A stretch of DNA of 64,000 bases from Lepisosteus oculatus. Taxonomy: Eukaryota; Chordata; Actinopteri; Semionotiformes; Lepisosteidae. This document shows, piece after piece, positions 35,577 through 47,198 of the stretch (position 1 is its first letter; each line of letters opens with the position of its first letter). Location: assembly GCF_040954835.1 (NCBI RefSeq), contig NC_090696.1, positions 72,477,722 through 72,541,721 on the forward strand, written 5' to 3'. Made by a program: the position numbers and the translations under genes. Below the pieces are notes generated by a model that was not told the DNA's origin, ran no database searches, and saw nothing but the letters and a program-made list of their open reading frames with translations.

Positions 35577-36219
35577 AGGCATCTCTGAATTGCTCCCTAC
35601 GTGCATGTGCCTGGTGATGAACCAGTGTTCCCATTCGTGGCACACTGTACACTGCCTTGCAAGCTGATGCAATAAGGCTGTATAGGAAGAAAGCAACGGG
35701 AATGTCCTAAAGGACCCATTTCTCCCTTTTGGACAGTGCTTGTTTTTTTCTTTCAGAAGGATAGTGAACTGAAAGGCTTCAGGTTCAGCTTGGATTGTCT
35801 GAAATAAAATCAAACGGGCAGGGAGGAGACGTTAGAGGAGATAATGAAATAGGCCAGAACAATCCGCTAATTTATCTATGCTGAGTGTGGATGATATTGT
35901 TCTTGCCTCGGAGCTCCAGAGACTTGATGCCAGTTTCAGGCATCTGTGTCTGGACTTTGATCCTCTTTGTGCTCATATGGGTTTTCTTCTAGTGCTCTTC
36001 TGAACTGCCTCTTCTACTCATGTAACTGGGCTTTCCGATAATGGAGGATAGCTGTGGACGAATATGTGTGACATCCAATGGATCATATGCAGCGATGCTT
36101 CTCGTGTAATAAATCACAGAGAGTTCTACAAGATGGTCAGAAAGAAAAATATTTACCCAAGGTGGTACCTAAAGTGCTAAAAATCTGTAAACCTGCAGTA
36201 AATTTGAAAGTACAACAGG

Positions 36220-36385
36220 TAACAGGTAATAGGTTTATTCCATGCTGAAAAGAGAAGAAACAAAATATAAGGTTTCGACTGTGGAGCCTTCTTCGTGTGT
36301 AAGCACCCACCTGTAGAAGGCTTCACAGTTTAAACGTTGTGTTTTCTTCTCTTTTCAGCATGGAATAAAACTTGTTTGAACTACT
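36220..36385. repeat. Penelope-like terminal sequence as large palindrome, copy 1
   Basis: Two arms of about 60-70 bp in inverted orientation: 'aataggtttattccatgctg ... gtggagccttcttcgtgtg' and 'cacctgtagaaggcttcaca ... cagcatggaataaaacttg'. The arm sequence equals the end of the Penelope-like fragment at 37.14 kb. Duplicated at 45.51-45.68 kb, so it predates the segmental duplication. Confidence 0.7.
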
Positions 36386-37094
36386 ACAATAGGTAATTTT
36401 GATTAAACTTAAAACTAAATATTTAAACAGTTTTAAAAGTTACAAAATCAGACAAATATGATTTTCTGTATTTACTATTGGATGTTTTTGAAGAAGTGAA
36501 TTGTGGCCTGTGATTTTCATTTTATACAGTTTTCATCATATTTGTGTCCAAAAATAGGTGTGTTTCCATAACATTCAGTGGCACTGTCCAAAATAATAAT
36601 AATTGCCCATTCACAATTGATGTATTAAACCCCAAGATATCCTCCCTGCACTTTTTCACCACAAAGATCTAGAATCCTTGAAATGTGAGCTTCCCTCTTC
36701 CTGAATCTGTGAACTGTGGTCTGATGTTCATGGAAAGCAGATGGAGATGAAAGATTACTTTATTAGAGGTTCTTGGTCAGATTGCCTGAGAGGGAAGCTG
36801 TATAATCTCTTGAGATGAATATCGTTGGTATGACTAAGAACATGAATGATGACAGGTTAGGCTGTGGTCTGTGGTCTCAAGAGGGGCGCTTCTGCAATAT
36901 GCATTTGAAATATACACCAGATAACTAACTCAATGGAGTACTGTATGCAAGCTTCTGCAAAGATATTACTACCGTAAATACCATGTTTTTCCTTATTTTT
37001 TATTTGTTTCTACTGCAGCTTCTTAGTATTGAGACAGAATTATTAGAAAGTAGATGACGCGACGTTTTATTTTTAAACTTATATATATATATAA

Positions 37095-37560
37095 ATAGTA
37101 CTTCAGGTGGGTAGCTGCTTCAGCATGCGTAGGCTGCAAAGGAACAAGTAATAGGTTTATTCCATGCTGAAAAAAAGAAGAAAGAGAACACAATGTTTCG
37201 GCCGTGGAGCCTTCTTCAGGTGTGAGAGAGACAGGGCAGTAGGCAAAGGTAAAGTAGCGGGAGAACAAAGGTTGGGAGGGAGGAGGAGTGAGAGGTGGGA
37301 GCAGGGGACAGAAAGAGAGGCCAATCAAGAGGTGTGAAGTCAGAATGGGTGCAGAGAGGTGTGAAAAGTAACTTCAAATGAATGGAGAAAATTTAAAAGA
37401 ACAGTAGTCTGTTGTTAAGAGAAGGGAGAATGTGTGATCCTAGCTGCAGAATAATTTTGGTTTCGGTGGTCTTTCTGATGTATGAGTTCGGAAAACCGTC
37501 TTTGAGAACACAGACGGAGAGATTAGAGTGGTCGTGGCCGTCAGAGGTGAAATGAGAAAT
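37095..37560 (-). mobile_element. Penelope-like retroelement 3' fragment, inserted after the duplication
   Basis: Present only in copy 1 of the segmental duplication; copy 2 passes directly from 'ataaatatacatataaata' to 'atattctcag' near 46.39 kb. On the minus strand an open segment reads HFTSDGHDHSNLSVCVLKDG and continues with RKTTETKIILQLGSH and LNNRLL. This resembles the conserved C-terminal 'HF...GH...DL.V.VL..F...RK..E..LI...LN' part of Penelope-like elements. At its 37.14-kb end it carries the 'aataggtttattccatgctg...gtggagccttcttcaggtgtg' terminal sequence. Truncated and non-coding as it stands. Confidence 0.6.
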
Positions 37561-37803
37561 AATATTCTCATTTTCTATTTTCTATGTCTTTTTTTGCTCT
37601 TTAACCTGAAAAAACACATGACATTGATCAAAAATAAACGAGGACAAAATACAGTTGAAATAATTGAAAAATAAACCAAAAAATCAAGTGAACAATACTT
37701 CTCTAATCATTTTTTTAGATCATATCAAACAAAATTTAGCCCTTTGATTACGTGTAGGGATATAAAAAAATATGACTACATCTCAGTAAATACAGTTGCT
37801 CTT

Positions 37804-37878
37804 TCCTTGGTGGTTGTATAGTGGTGAGCATAGCTGCCTTCCAAGCAGTTGACCCGGGTTCGATTCCCAGCCAATGCA
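37804..37878 (+). tRNA. tRNA-Gly(TCC)-like sequence, probable pseudogene, copy 1
   Basis: Closely follows vertebrate tRNA-Gly-TCC: 'tatagtggtgagcatagctg', anticodon arm 'ccttccaagcagt', T-arm 'gacccgggttcgattccc', acceptor 'ccaatgca'. Against it being functional: a 3-nt insertion in the D-arm and two mismatches in the acceptor stem. No T-run terminator follows at once. It lies 17 bp upstream of the 5S-derived SINE. Confidence 0.7.
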
Positions 37879-37894
37879 TCGCACAGACTTTTAA

Positions 37895-38430
37895 TGGCCA
37901 GTAGCCATATCACCCTGCAACTCACAACTGGCAACCCACTGAAGCTCAGCAGGTGTGAGCCTGGTCAGTACCTGGATGAGAGACCTCCTGGGAAAAACTA
38001 AGGTTGCTGCTGGAAGAGGTGTTAGTGGGGGCAGCAGGGGGCGCTCACCCTGCGGTCCATGTGGGTCCTAATGTCCCAGTATAGTGACGGGGACACTATA
38101 CTGTAAACAGGCGCTGTCTTTCAGATGAGATGTAAAACCGAGGTCCTGACTCTCTGTGGATTAAAAATCCCAGGGCATTTCTTGAGAAGAGTAAGGGTGT
38201 AACATATTGTGTAACCCTGGCGTCCTGGCCAAATTTCCCATTGGGCCTTACCAATCATGGCCTCCTAATAATCACCATCTATGAATTGGCTTCATTACTC
38301 TGCTCTCCTTCCCACTGATAGCTGATGTGTGGTGAGCGTTCTGGTGCACTATGGCTGCCGTCGCATCATCCAGGTGGATGCTGCACATTGGTGGTGGTGG
38401 AGAGGAGTCGAAATGAGTTGCAGACCCCCT
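37895..38430 (+). mobile_element. 5S-rRNA-derived SINE (SINE3-like), copy 1
   Basis: The head matches 5S rRNA closely: 'gtagccatatcaccctg', 'gaagctcagcaggtgtgagc', 'ctggtcagtacctggatgag', 'agacctcctgggaaaa'; these are the 5S internal promoter boxes A, IE and C. The body follows: 'gggggcgctcaccctgcgg', 'tcagatgagatgtaaaaccg', 'ccaatcatggcctcctaata', 'cactatggctgccgtcgcat', 'gtggtggtggagaggagt'. This is a 5S-headed SINE known from fish. Copy 2 at 46.66-47.20 kb is almost identical. Confidence 0.85.
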
Positions 38431-39778
38431 ACTGAGACCCTGTTTTTATTCTCCCACCATTGTCTTCCTGGAACTGAAACATTGTTCCAACTGGCTGTAA
38501 CACTGACTCTCATCACTCTATTGCTTAGATACCTTAAAAAGGGTATTTCTGGTGGCTTTCTCATCTGACCAGGGGTTTTCAGGCTTATCTGTTATATGAG
38601 CATCCCAGACATAGTTCTTTTCATTGATGCAATTGATGAGAAGATTTGATGTGCAACTGTTAAGAAACAATTGAGCTTACCTTTTTATTAAATCTACCTG
38701 GTATCACAAAAACAATCACTTTGTTTCGTAGAGCTACTGTATCATTTGTTTTGTATATGTTGATTGTCCTTAATCTTACTGTAGAGAGTATAAATTGATT
38801 TTTGTGTTATTCCCTTTCTAAGATTCTTAGATGGGTACATTTAGTTCACGGTCATCATGTTCTCCATTACACACTCCTCTGAAGCCTTGGTAACCCAATT
38901 TTTTCGCATCTCTCCTTCACTCTGATCCACGCCTTGTTTTTCAAACCCCTTCTGTCTTCAGACTTCTAATTAAAAGAGGAACGTTCATGCTAAAACCCAT
39001 TCAATCCAGGCTGTTGAAAAGTCTTTGTATCACCCCAGTGTCATTAACAAATGATTGGCTTAATCAACATAATTGCTAGAACAGGCAGCAGTCTACAGTA
39101 CGTTAATAACGTTCTCAATGGCTACTTGCAGCTAACGTATTTAACTCTCACGTCTCTATTAGTACCCTTAGGAGTTTCTTCTTTATTTAAAGTAATATGT
39201 AGCTCATTTTTAAATTTAAATTCAGAATTCACAAAGGTTTAGTAAGAGATATCACAAATTGTATAATACTTTAATTTTTTAACCTCTAAATAAGTACAGT
39301 ACATGTGTTCCAGTTTGTAAAAAAATTAAGCTTTCGGTAGGTTTAAATTTTATATGGTCCACTTTCAGTCAATGAAATTCCACAATTTTTTTATGATACC
39401 TGACAATATCCTTGTACATCTGATAGCAACAGTAGAATTAGGTATAATTATAAATTACTAGATATAAAAAGTAATTTATAAAAAATAATAAGTTTATGTA
39501 ATTTTGAAATCAAAGGAATGTACCAGTTGAAAAGACACATGAAACAGAAATTGTGATATTAACATATTTATTCATCAATCATTTTAAAATAGATGGACAT
39601 CAAGCACAGAAACTATTAGTCTGTAATCTTCAACATAAGAACAGAATTTTATTTTTCTAATCTTAAAACAGTAGTAATTAGACATCTTAAGTAACATTTA
39701 AATTGCCATGAATATTCTTTTTAGTATCACTTAATGCTGTAGTATCCTGGTGTGCCATCATGATGATTCATGCAGTAC

Positions 39779-42700
39779 CTACAGAGGCTGGAAACATTAA
39801 ACACAAAAAACATTGACTAGCAAACGAGCAGTAAGATTTGGCCTTAAAAAACAATCACCTGTAGAACTACTTCATGTACTGTAAATACTGTACTTGACTT
39901 TGGTGTCTGTGGTTTTGGGACTTAATGATTAATGGGATTAATGAATCCCAATAATTCCATTAATTTTACTTAAGGAATGGTACAGGATGAAATTAAACAA
40001 TTTAACAATTTGCTGTGCTACTTGATTAAGCTACTAAGAATGTGTTTTGACCAATGAAATACAGCAGTGCTTATGTGAACAACTATGATAACACACATAA
40101 TTATTTGTTTTTATGTCAATAAGATTTAGAAGACTGTAGCAGAGTAAAGAGGGTTGTTTGCAAAGCAAAAAAATGTCTAAAAACATACCTGTGTTTCTGC
40201 AGCTGACTGTTCTGCATCGGCCTTTTCATCAATAGAGCGCTGGAAAGAACAAAATATTACTTTACTGTACATCTTGATTACCTTTTTGTGACATTCTCAA
40301 AGAGTTGGATGTTGGCCATGAATTGCCTTTTTCTTAATATTTAAAGATATCAGATAAGGCATTTTTGTAAGCAGGATAAAAATACATGAAAATGTAATTA
40401 AATCTAATATATTGAGCAATTTCCTTTAACCTTTGCTTGTGATATGTATTGTTTATAAAACTCAGTAAGGTATATTCATACCTGGGCTCGTTGCAAACCT
40501 CCAGCTGCTTGCTGCTGTGGAACATTTCCAGGAGGGACTGGTCCTCCCTGATGAACATTACAAGTAGGATATTATTGAAATGTCTGCAGAGTGTGACATC
40601 CAGTTTTTGGGTTTGAAAATACTACACTTGTGTGGTATAACAGTCCCGTTTTCCTCCTGAAATCCTACTAGTTGGCACTGGTGTTGATAGAAGACGGTAA
40701 AAGGTGTAGCTCTGTCTTCTTACCTGTTATGATTATTACTTGCTTCATTCATACTTTATATACTTATTTTTAAATTTGGGTATCGGCAACTGCGTTTCTC
40801 ATTTTGTTCTTGTCTCTTGCACATCCCAAAAAACAATAACTCAATTGATTTAATCTTTACCACTCCCAAAGCAACATAAGAGGGCCGAGAATCATCTGGA
40901 ATGTTTTTGTGATTCTACCAAAAATCTGGTCTGAAGTTACAGTAGCTTTGATTGGATGAGTAACAACACTCTTGACATCACTGTTTGCTGAAAGGCCTCT
41001 GGCAGGTCACAGGGGTTACGGCAAGCTTCATGCACAGACCCGTGAGCGTTAAGCTAGTAGGAGAATCTCAGCCTGCTAATGACTTAGCCCAGACTCCCAG
41101 GTGGAGATGTCTGGACTATAGGACTCAAGCTGTGCTCCAATCATGCTCCTCTACTTCTAAAGATATGCTAAAGCCCTCGAATTAAGCATTTTACCTGTAT
41201 AACAAAAATTAATTATTTTAGTTTGTATTTATTAATACACATTATTTCTTTCATTGTAATAGGGATAATACATTTTTATATGTTACATACAGTTCATATA
41301 CTGTATGTGCACTTCTACAAAACAGTTGCACTAGTTATTGTAATAATAGTAAGGATCTAGGTTTGTTTATTGACTCAAAAGACATCAAACTAGTTTCTCT
41401 TCAAACCAAATCAGCACAGCAACTGCACTATCACTTCAAGAGCAAGTTCTTCACTCCCAGAAAGCATGACAATACCGTATTACCATTTCAATGTTACTGT
41501 AAATAACATACAAAGTTTGCTTCATAGTTTTATAAGTGTCATCCATATGTTTGGTGTCATTAAAAAGGAAATTACATACTGTGATCTGTTTTGCAAAGCA
41601 CTTCATACTGTACATCAAGGACATTGTGATTTAAAGCAGAGAAGAGCTATCGGACCTGTGTATTCCTGATAGTACTTGAATTATTGCCCCTTTCTCTCCG
41701 TGATAATTTCTTCAGGTTTATTGGTTCCTGAACACTTCTGTGAATCCCAAGCTATCTCAGCTAACACAACCGTTGGGGTGAAGCTTTTATAATGTATTAA
41801 ACACTGGAGTCACCATACCAGGATTGGCTGTTGCAGAGGGTTCATTCCATTCTGGGCTGTTTGAGGAAGTGCAACATAGTACATCAGGCCCTGTCAAGGG
41901 AACAAAAAATGGGATGCTGTGTGAAAGCTTGCATTGTTCTTCTAAGATCATTTTCATTACAAAATTTGAAAATGTGAACGGATATAAAAACACAAAATAT
42001 TATTAAAAGTATAAGGAGTCACTATTTGCACAGTTCCTTCCTCAACACATTTGCTGGGATGGCAAGTGAAAGAACCTTAATGCAAACCTTAATTTAATTT
42101 CTTTAATCAAAATAAACGGATATATTCCACAATACATCAAACTTACAATGAGCACCCACTCTAACATACAGTAATGCAGAAGCGCTACTGGGTAATAAAG
42201 TGTCCTTGAAAAGGTGATTGTCTTTTTTCAATCCGTTTACTGTTAATCCCTCCAAGCCCTGCTACCTGGTGTTGTCCCTGTCCTGGCTTTGAAACTGCAG
42301 TTCTTTATCACATCATAGTATGGATTAAAATACATTGTATTTAAGTATAACTTAATAACACATTCCGAGACTCCAGTTCAGTAGGCCTTACCCCATTGGG
42401 AGGTGGAGGTAGCTGTCCCTGAATCTGAGGAATGCCAGGCTGCATTGCCAGACCAGGGGAGAAGGGCAGGCCAAACGGATTCACAGGGAGTCCTGGTTGT
42501 TGCATCAAAAATGATGGAACACCAGGAACCACCTAGATAAGAAACGTACATTAGAAAATCATCTGTACACCTGTACAGCCTCCTGTCGTTCCCTAAAACG
42601 TATCGATAGAGTGGATATCTTACGAAGAACGCCTTCACGATTGTGGTGGGTATTAACAGCACACAGTTGCCATGGCTTCAGGGAATGGATATTAACTAGC

Positions 42701-43734
42701 TTTTGCACTTTATAAGGCTGAGGCGTCAGAACCATCTGAACAGACTTCTATTACTGTCTATTCTCTAAAGAAAGTCAACGTTAGCAGCCACCACCAACTG
42801 TTCTGCACTTATTAAGTCACACTGCTGTGACATATCTAAATTTCAACAGTGAAACAGACATACTGTCTATATGTATGTATTTTAGAAGGAACACCTTTCT
42901 GCTTTTTAGTGTGTTAGATGGGTTTCTCTCTTTTTTTACATGCTGAAGAAGAACATTTGTGTGAAACATCCCAAATTATCTTTTCACCTCATTTATACCT
43001 TGAGTAATCTCAAAATGTTTTTTTTTCCTTCAGGCTTTTATTTGTACACTGCAATAAACCTACTCTAAAAACCTACTCCTGTTTGAATATCTGATTGTCA
43101 TCAGAATATGTATCATCGCATAATAGCATTAATTCAAATATATTGATTTAGGTATAACTTAATCACCACCCAGGAGACATAAAGTCACAGGGAGCAAAAT
43201 GCTTACCTGAGCAATCTGTGGTTGTAGAGTTAATCCACCACCATTCAGTAAAGCTGGAGTCAGACCATTTACAACCAGCCCTGGATTAAGTCCATTTACC
43301 AGCCCTCCATTAAGGCCAACAAGCAGTTTCACCTTTTTATACAAAAAAGATCATTAGCACCCCATTTCAAATCCTCCCCTTTTTAAAGTAAATATCCAGT
43401 TAGAACAATGCTTTTAATAAATGTTCATTAACAGGAAAAAATTGACTTGATATTCCCTGCCATGACAAATCATGGAAGAAAAAACACTTATATTGGAAAA
43501 GCTAGTACAGTATGTCAAGAAAAAACACCCTTACCTTTGAATCAGTTCCAACCTGTATGATGAAAAGGATAGACTTGTAATTAGCTTGAAACAAAAGAGG
43601 GACAAGACAATGTAGGGTGACACAAAAAGACTATCAAATAGTTTTTCTGTAAGTGAGAGATGTTACTGAAATAACATACTCACCGGAAAGAGGGCTAAGA
43701 AGCAGAGCATTACTGAAAACAGTACAAGCTTCAT
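39779..43734 (-). CDS. SCPP gene B2 (duplicate copy 2) with gene-C-type last exon
   Basis: Coding exons parallel B1: 43754..43684 (ATG 43734), 43552..43535 (VGTDSK), 43332..43207, 42532..42392, 41890..41819 (GLMYYVALPQTAQNG), 40547..40482, 40239..40189 (RSIDEKADAEQSAAETQ). Differences from B1 are few: E to D in exon 3 and S to P in the GLMYY exon. The duplication ends inside the next intron, so the B-type last exon (SSESQQ...) is absent. The first acceptor downstream, TGTTTCCAG at 39790-39788, opens a copy of gene C's terminal exon, which here reads CCT CTG TAG (P-L-stop at 39779), with AATAAA at 39653-39648. The predicted protein is about 177 residues and lacks the acidic LAETLQ tail of B1. 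Exon 1 ends at 44041. The terminal splice is inferred. Confidence 0.75.
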
Positions 43735-44121
43735 TCTTTCAGCCTGAGTCCTGGCTGAGAAAGAAAAAAAGACTGCAGTTAAATAGCATGTTAATCTGTC
43801 TGTTTATACTGTTTTCCCAAAATGTTAAGGTTTAATCTCAAATATTGTTACTTTGCTTAAGTTTATTAATAAAGATTAAAAGCCTGAAAGTTTGCAATAT
43901 TTATGCATTTTAAAGTGTTATATAGATCATAGCAAACATTATGATAATATAATGAACAGTATATTTGTTTAATCTGTACATTAAACCTACTCAGAAGTTA
44001 TTAAAAAAGAACTATAAAAACAATATTTAACAAAACCTACCTTTTTGTGTGGATGTGTTTCTTTGGTACAGTCAGGAATGCTGACGGGTTTCTGTCCTGT
44101 AAATTTGTTGTAAACCTCACC

Positions 44122-44169
44122 TTTTTAAAGAATTGTCATTAGCTTTCTATTGATTTTTTACCCAATCAG
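44122..44169 (-). promoter_or_regulatory. Core promoter of gene B2
   Basis: Copy of the B1 promoter: CTGATTGG (plus CCAATCAG at 44162-44169), 32-bp gap, CTTTAAAAAGG (44129-44122). No difference in either element from B1, so both duplicates kept the whole proximal promoter. Confidence 0.7.
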
Positions 44170-44494
44170 AGTTAAGGATTCTAACATGATTCATAAGATT
44201 TGTCACATAATAATTATCACAACCACATCCTTTTAAAAAAATTGAGAAAATATTGAAAATATCATTACAGAAATGTGTAATAGTGATTAAGGATTATAAA
44301 AACTGACGTTTCGTGTGACATCAGTCCTTGCTTTAAGTCCATTTTAAGCCATGGTAATGCTATTTTTCAAGTTCATATATCTGTGTTTAGCAATTTTGGA
44401 AGGATGCAAGTTGGGTACTCACATTTCCCATTGTCATGTGTTGGTAAATACTTCAGTACATAGTCTTAAGCATATAATTATAACGTTACCATGT

Positions 44495-44805
44495 ATTGTA
44501 CTCTGGGTGTCATGATGGCCCTGCAGTTTGCATTATTGACTCACAGCTCTTGAGGACTGAGTTAAATATATTATTTAAATGCCTTGTGTGTGTGGAGTTT
44601 GTATGTTATTCCCATGGAAATGTGGGATTTTGCTCCAGTTTCTTCCCCCAACCCCAAGATGTAATATCAGGGTTACCTTCTGGCCTATGGCTCAGATCAA
44701 TTGTAGTTTCTGTTCTTATCAGTTTAATGCTTGATAGGCCTACTCAATTTCCCTACTGGATTAATAGAGTCTTATCTATCTATCTGTCTGTCTATCTATC
44801 TACCA
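44495..44805 (+). repeat. SINE with (TCTA/TCTG)n tail, copy 2
   Basis: Duplicate of the SINE at 35.27 kb. The tetranucleotide tail is one or two units longer (44774-44803), the expected microsatellite drift between copies. Confidence 0.7.
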
Positions 44806-45511
44806 GGCATCTCTGAATTGCTCCCTACGTGCATGTGCCTGGTGATGAACCAGTGTTCCCATTCGTGGCACACTGTGCACTGCCTTGCAAGCTGATGCAA
44901 TAAGGCTGTATAGGAAGAAAGCAACAGGAATGTCCTAAAGGAGCCATTTCTCCCTTTTGGACAGTGCTTGTTTTTTTCTTTCAGAAGGATAGTGTACTGA
45001 AAGGCTTCAGGTTCAGCCTGGATTGTCTGAAATAAAATCAAGCGGGCAGGGAGGAGACGTTAGAGGAGAGAATGAAATAGGCCAGAACAATCCGCTAATT
45101 TATCTACGCTGAGTGTGGATGATATTGTTCTTGCCTCGGAGCTCCAGAGACTTGATTCCAGTTTCAGGCATCTGTGTCTGGACTTTGGTCCTCTCTGTGC
45201 TCATATGGGTTTGCTTCTAGTGCTCCGATTTCCCTCTATCTCCCAAAGCAGACACCCTGGCTAAACTTCTAAATTCACCCTCTTCTGAACTGCCCCTTCT
45301 ACTCATGTAACTGGACTTTCCGATAATGGAGGAAAGCTGTGGACGAATATGTGTGACATCAAATGGATCATATGCAGCGATGCTTCTCATGTAATAAATC
45401 ACGGAGTCCATCTTGTCCATCTACAAGATGGTCAAAAAGAAAATGTTTTACCCAAGATGGTACCTAAGATATTAAAAATATGTAAACCTGCAGTAAATTT
45501 GAAAGTACAAT

Positions 45512-45680
45512 AGGTAACAGGTAATAGGTTTATTCCATGTTGAAAAGAGAAGAAAGAAAACATAACGTTTCGACTGTGGAGCCTTCTTCATGTGTAAGCA
45601 CCCACCTGAAGAAGGCTCCACAGTTGAAACGTTGTGTTTTCTTTCTTCTCTTTTCAGCATGAAATAAAACTTTAGAACTA
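45512..45680. repeat. Penelope-like palindrome, copy 2
   Basis: Duplicate of the palindrome at 36.22 kb, with better-preserved arms: 'tgtggagccttcttcatgtg' against 'cacctgaagaaggctccaca'. Confidence 0.7.
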
Positions 45681-46571
45681 CTACAATAGGTAATTTTGAT
45701 TAAACTTAAAACTAAATATTTAAACAGTTTTAAAAGTTACAAAATCAGACAAATATGATTTTCTGTATTTACTATTGGATGTTTGAAGAAGTGAACTGTG
45801 GCCTGTGATTTTCATTTTATACAGTTTTCATCATATCTGTGTCTAGAAATAGGTGTGTTTCAATAACATTCAGTGGCACTGTCCAAAATAATAACAATTG
45901 CCCATTCACAAATGATGTATTAAACCCCAAGATTTCCTCCCTGCACTTTTTCACCACAAAGATCTAGAACCCTTGAAATGTGAGCTTCCCTCTTCCTGAG
46001 TCTGTGAAATGTGGTCTGATGTTCATGGAAAGCAGATGGAGATTAAAGATCACTTTATTAGAGGTTCTTGGTCAGATTGCCTGAGAGGGAAGCTGTATTA
46101 TCTCTTGAGATGAATAACGTTGGTATGACTAAGAACATGAATGATGACAGGTTAGGCTGTGGTCTGTGGTCTCAAGAGGGGCGCTTCTGCAATATGCATT
46201 CGAAATATACACCGGATAACTAACTCAATGGAGTATGCAAGCTTCTGCAAAGATATTACTACCGTAAATACCATGTTTTTCCTTATTATTTGTTTGTTTC
46301 TACTGTAGCTACTTAGTATTGAGACAGAATTATTAGAAAGTAGATGACGCGACGTTTTATTTTTAAACTAATATATAAATATACATATAAATAATATTCT
46401 CAGTTTCTATTTTCTTTTTTTCTCTTTAACCTGGAAAAAAACATGACATTGATAAAAAATAAACGAGGACAAAATACTTTTTTCAGATCATATCAAACAA
46501 AATTTAGCCCTCTGATTACGTGTAGGGATATAAAAAAATATGACTACATCTCAGTAAATACAGTTGCTCTT

Positions 46572-46646
46572 TCCTTGGTGGTTGTATAGTGGTGAGCATA
46601 GCTGCCTTCCAAGCAGTTGACCCGGGTTCGATTCCTGGCCAATGCA
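46572..46646 (+). tRNA. tRNA-Gly(TCC)-like sequence, probable pseudogene, copy 2
   Basis: Duplicate of the sequence at 37.80 kb with one change visible in the T-arm side ('attcctggcc' for 'attcccagcc'). Same D-arm insertion and acceptor-stem mismatches. Confidence 0.7.
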
Positions 46647-46662
46647 TCGCACAGACTTTTAA

Positions 46663-47198
46663 TGGCCAGCAGCCATATCACCCTGCAGCTCACAACTGGC
46701 AACCCACTGAAGCTCAGCAGGTGTGAGCCTGGTCAGTACCTGGATGGGAGACCTCCTGGGAAAAACTAAGGTTGCTGCTGGAAGGGGTGTTAGTGGGGGC
46801 AGCAGGGGGCGCTCACCCTGCGCTCCATGTGGGTCCTAATGTCCCAGTATAGTGACGGGGACACTATACTGTAAACAGGCGCCGTCTTTCAGATGAGATG
46901 TAAAACCGAGGTCCTGACTCTCTGTGGATTAAAAATCCCAGGGCATTTCTTGAGAAGAGTAAGGGTGTAACATATTGTGTAACCCTGGCGTCCTGGCCAA
47001 ATTTCCCATTGGCCCTTACCAATCATGGCCTCCTAATAATCACCATCTATGAATTGGCTTCATTACTCTGCTCTCCTTCCCACTGATAGGTGATGTGTGG
47101 TGAGCGTTCTGGTGCACTATGGCTGCCGTCGCATCATCCAGGTGGATGCTGCACATTGGTGGTGGTGGAGAGGAGTCGAAATGAGTTGCAGACCCCCT
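46663..47198 (+). mobile_element. 5S-rRNA-derived SINE, copy 2
   Basis: Duplicate of the SINE at 37.90 kb. Box C region 'ctggatgggagacctcctgg' is slightly closer to 5S rRNA here than in copy 1 ('ctggatgagagacctcctgg'). Confidence 0.85.

Larger units (their letters stand above)
30687..39923. repeat. Tandem segmental duplication, copy 1
   Basis: Direct repeat of about 9.2 kb whose second copy follows at about 39937-48690. Homology starts at 'gtgaatcccaataataccat' (copy 2 'atgaatcccaataattccat') and ends after 'gtgtctgtggttttgggactta'. The copies look about 97-98% identical by eye over long stretches, including introns, SINEs and the tRNA-like sequence. It contains B1 coding exons 1-7 (signal peptide to RSIDEK), B1 promoter, and at its right end (39787..39630) a copy of gene C's terminal exon. 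Copy 1 alone carries the Penelope-like insertion at 37.1-37.56 kb. Confidence 0.95.

Noticed and set aside
35272-35667. 131-codon plus-strand frame, repeated near 44.5 kb
   Set aside because: It is a SINE with a TCTA tail; the frame has no gene features.
37804-37878. Functional tRNA-Gly gene
   Set aside because: Insertion in the D-arm and mismatches in the acceptor stem in both copies point to a pseudogene or SINE-related relic.
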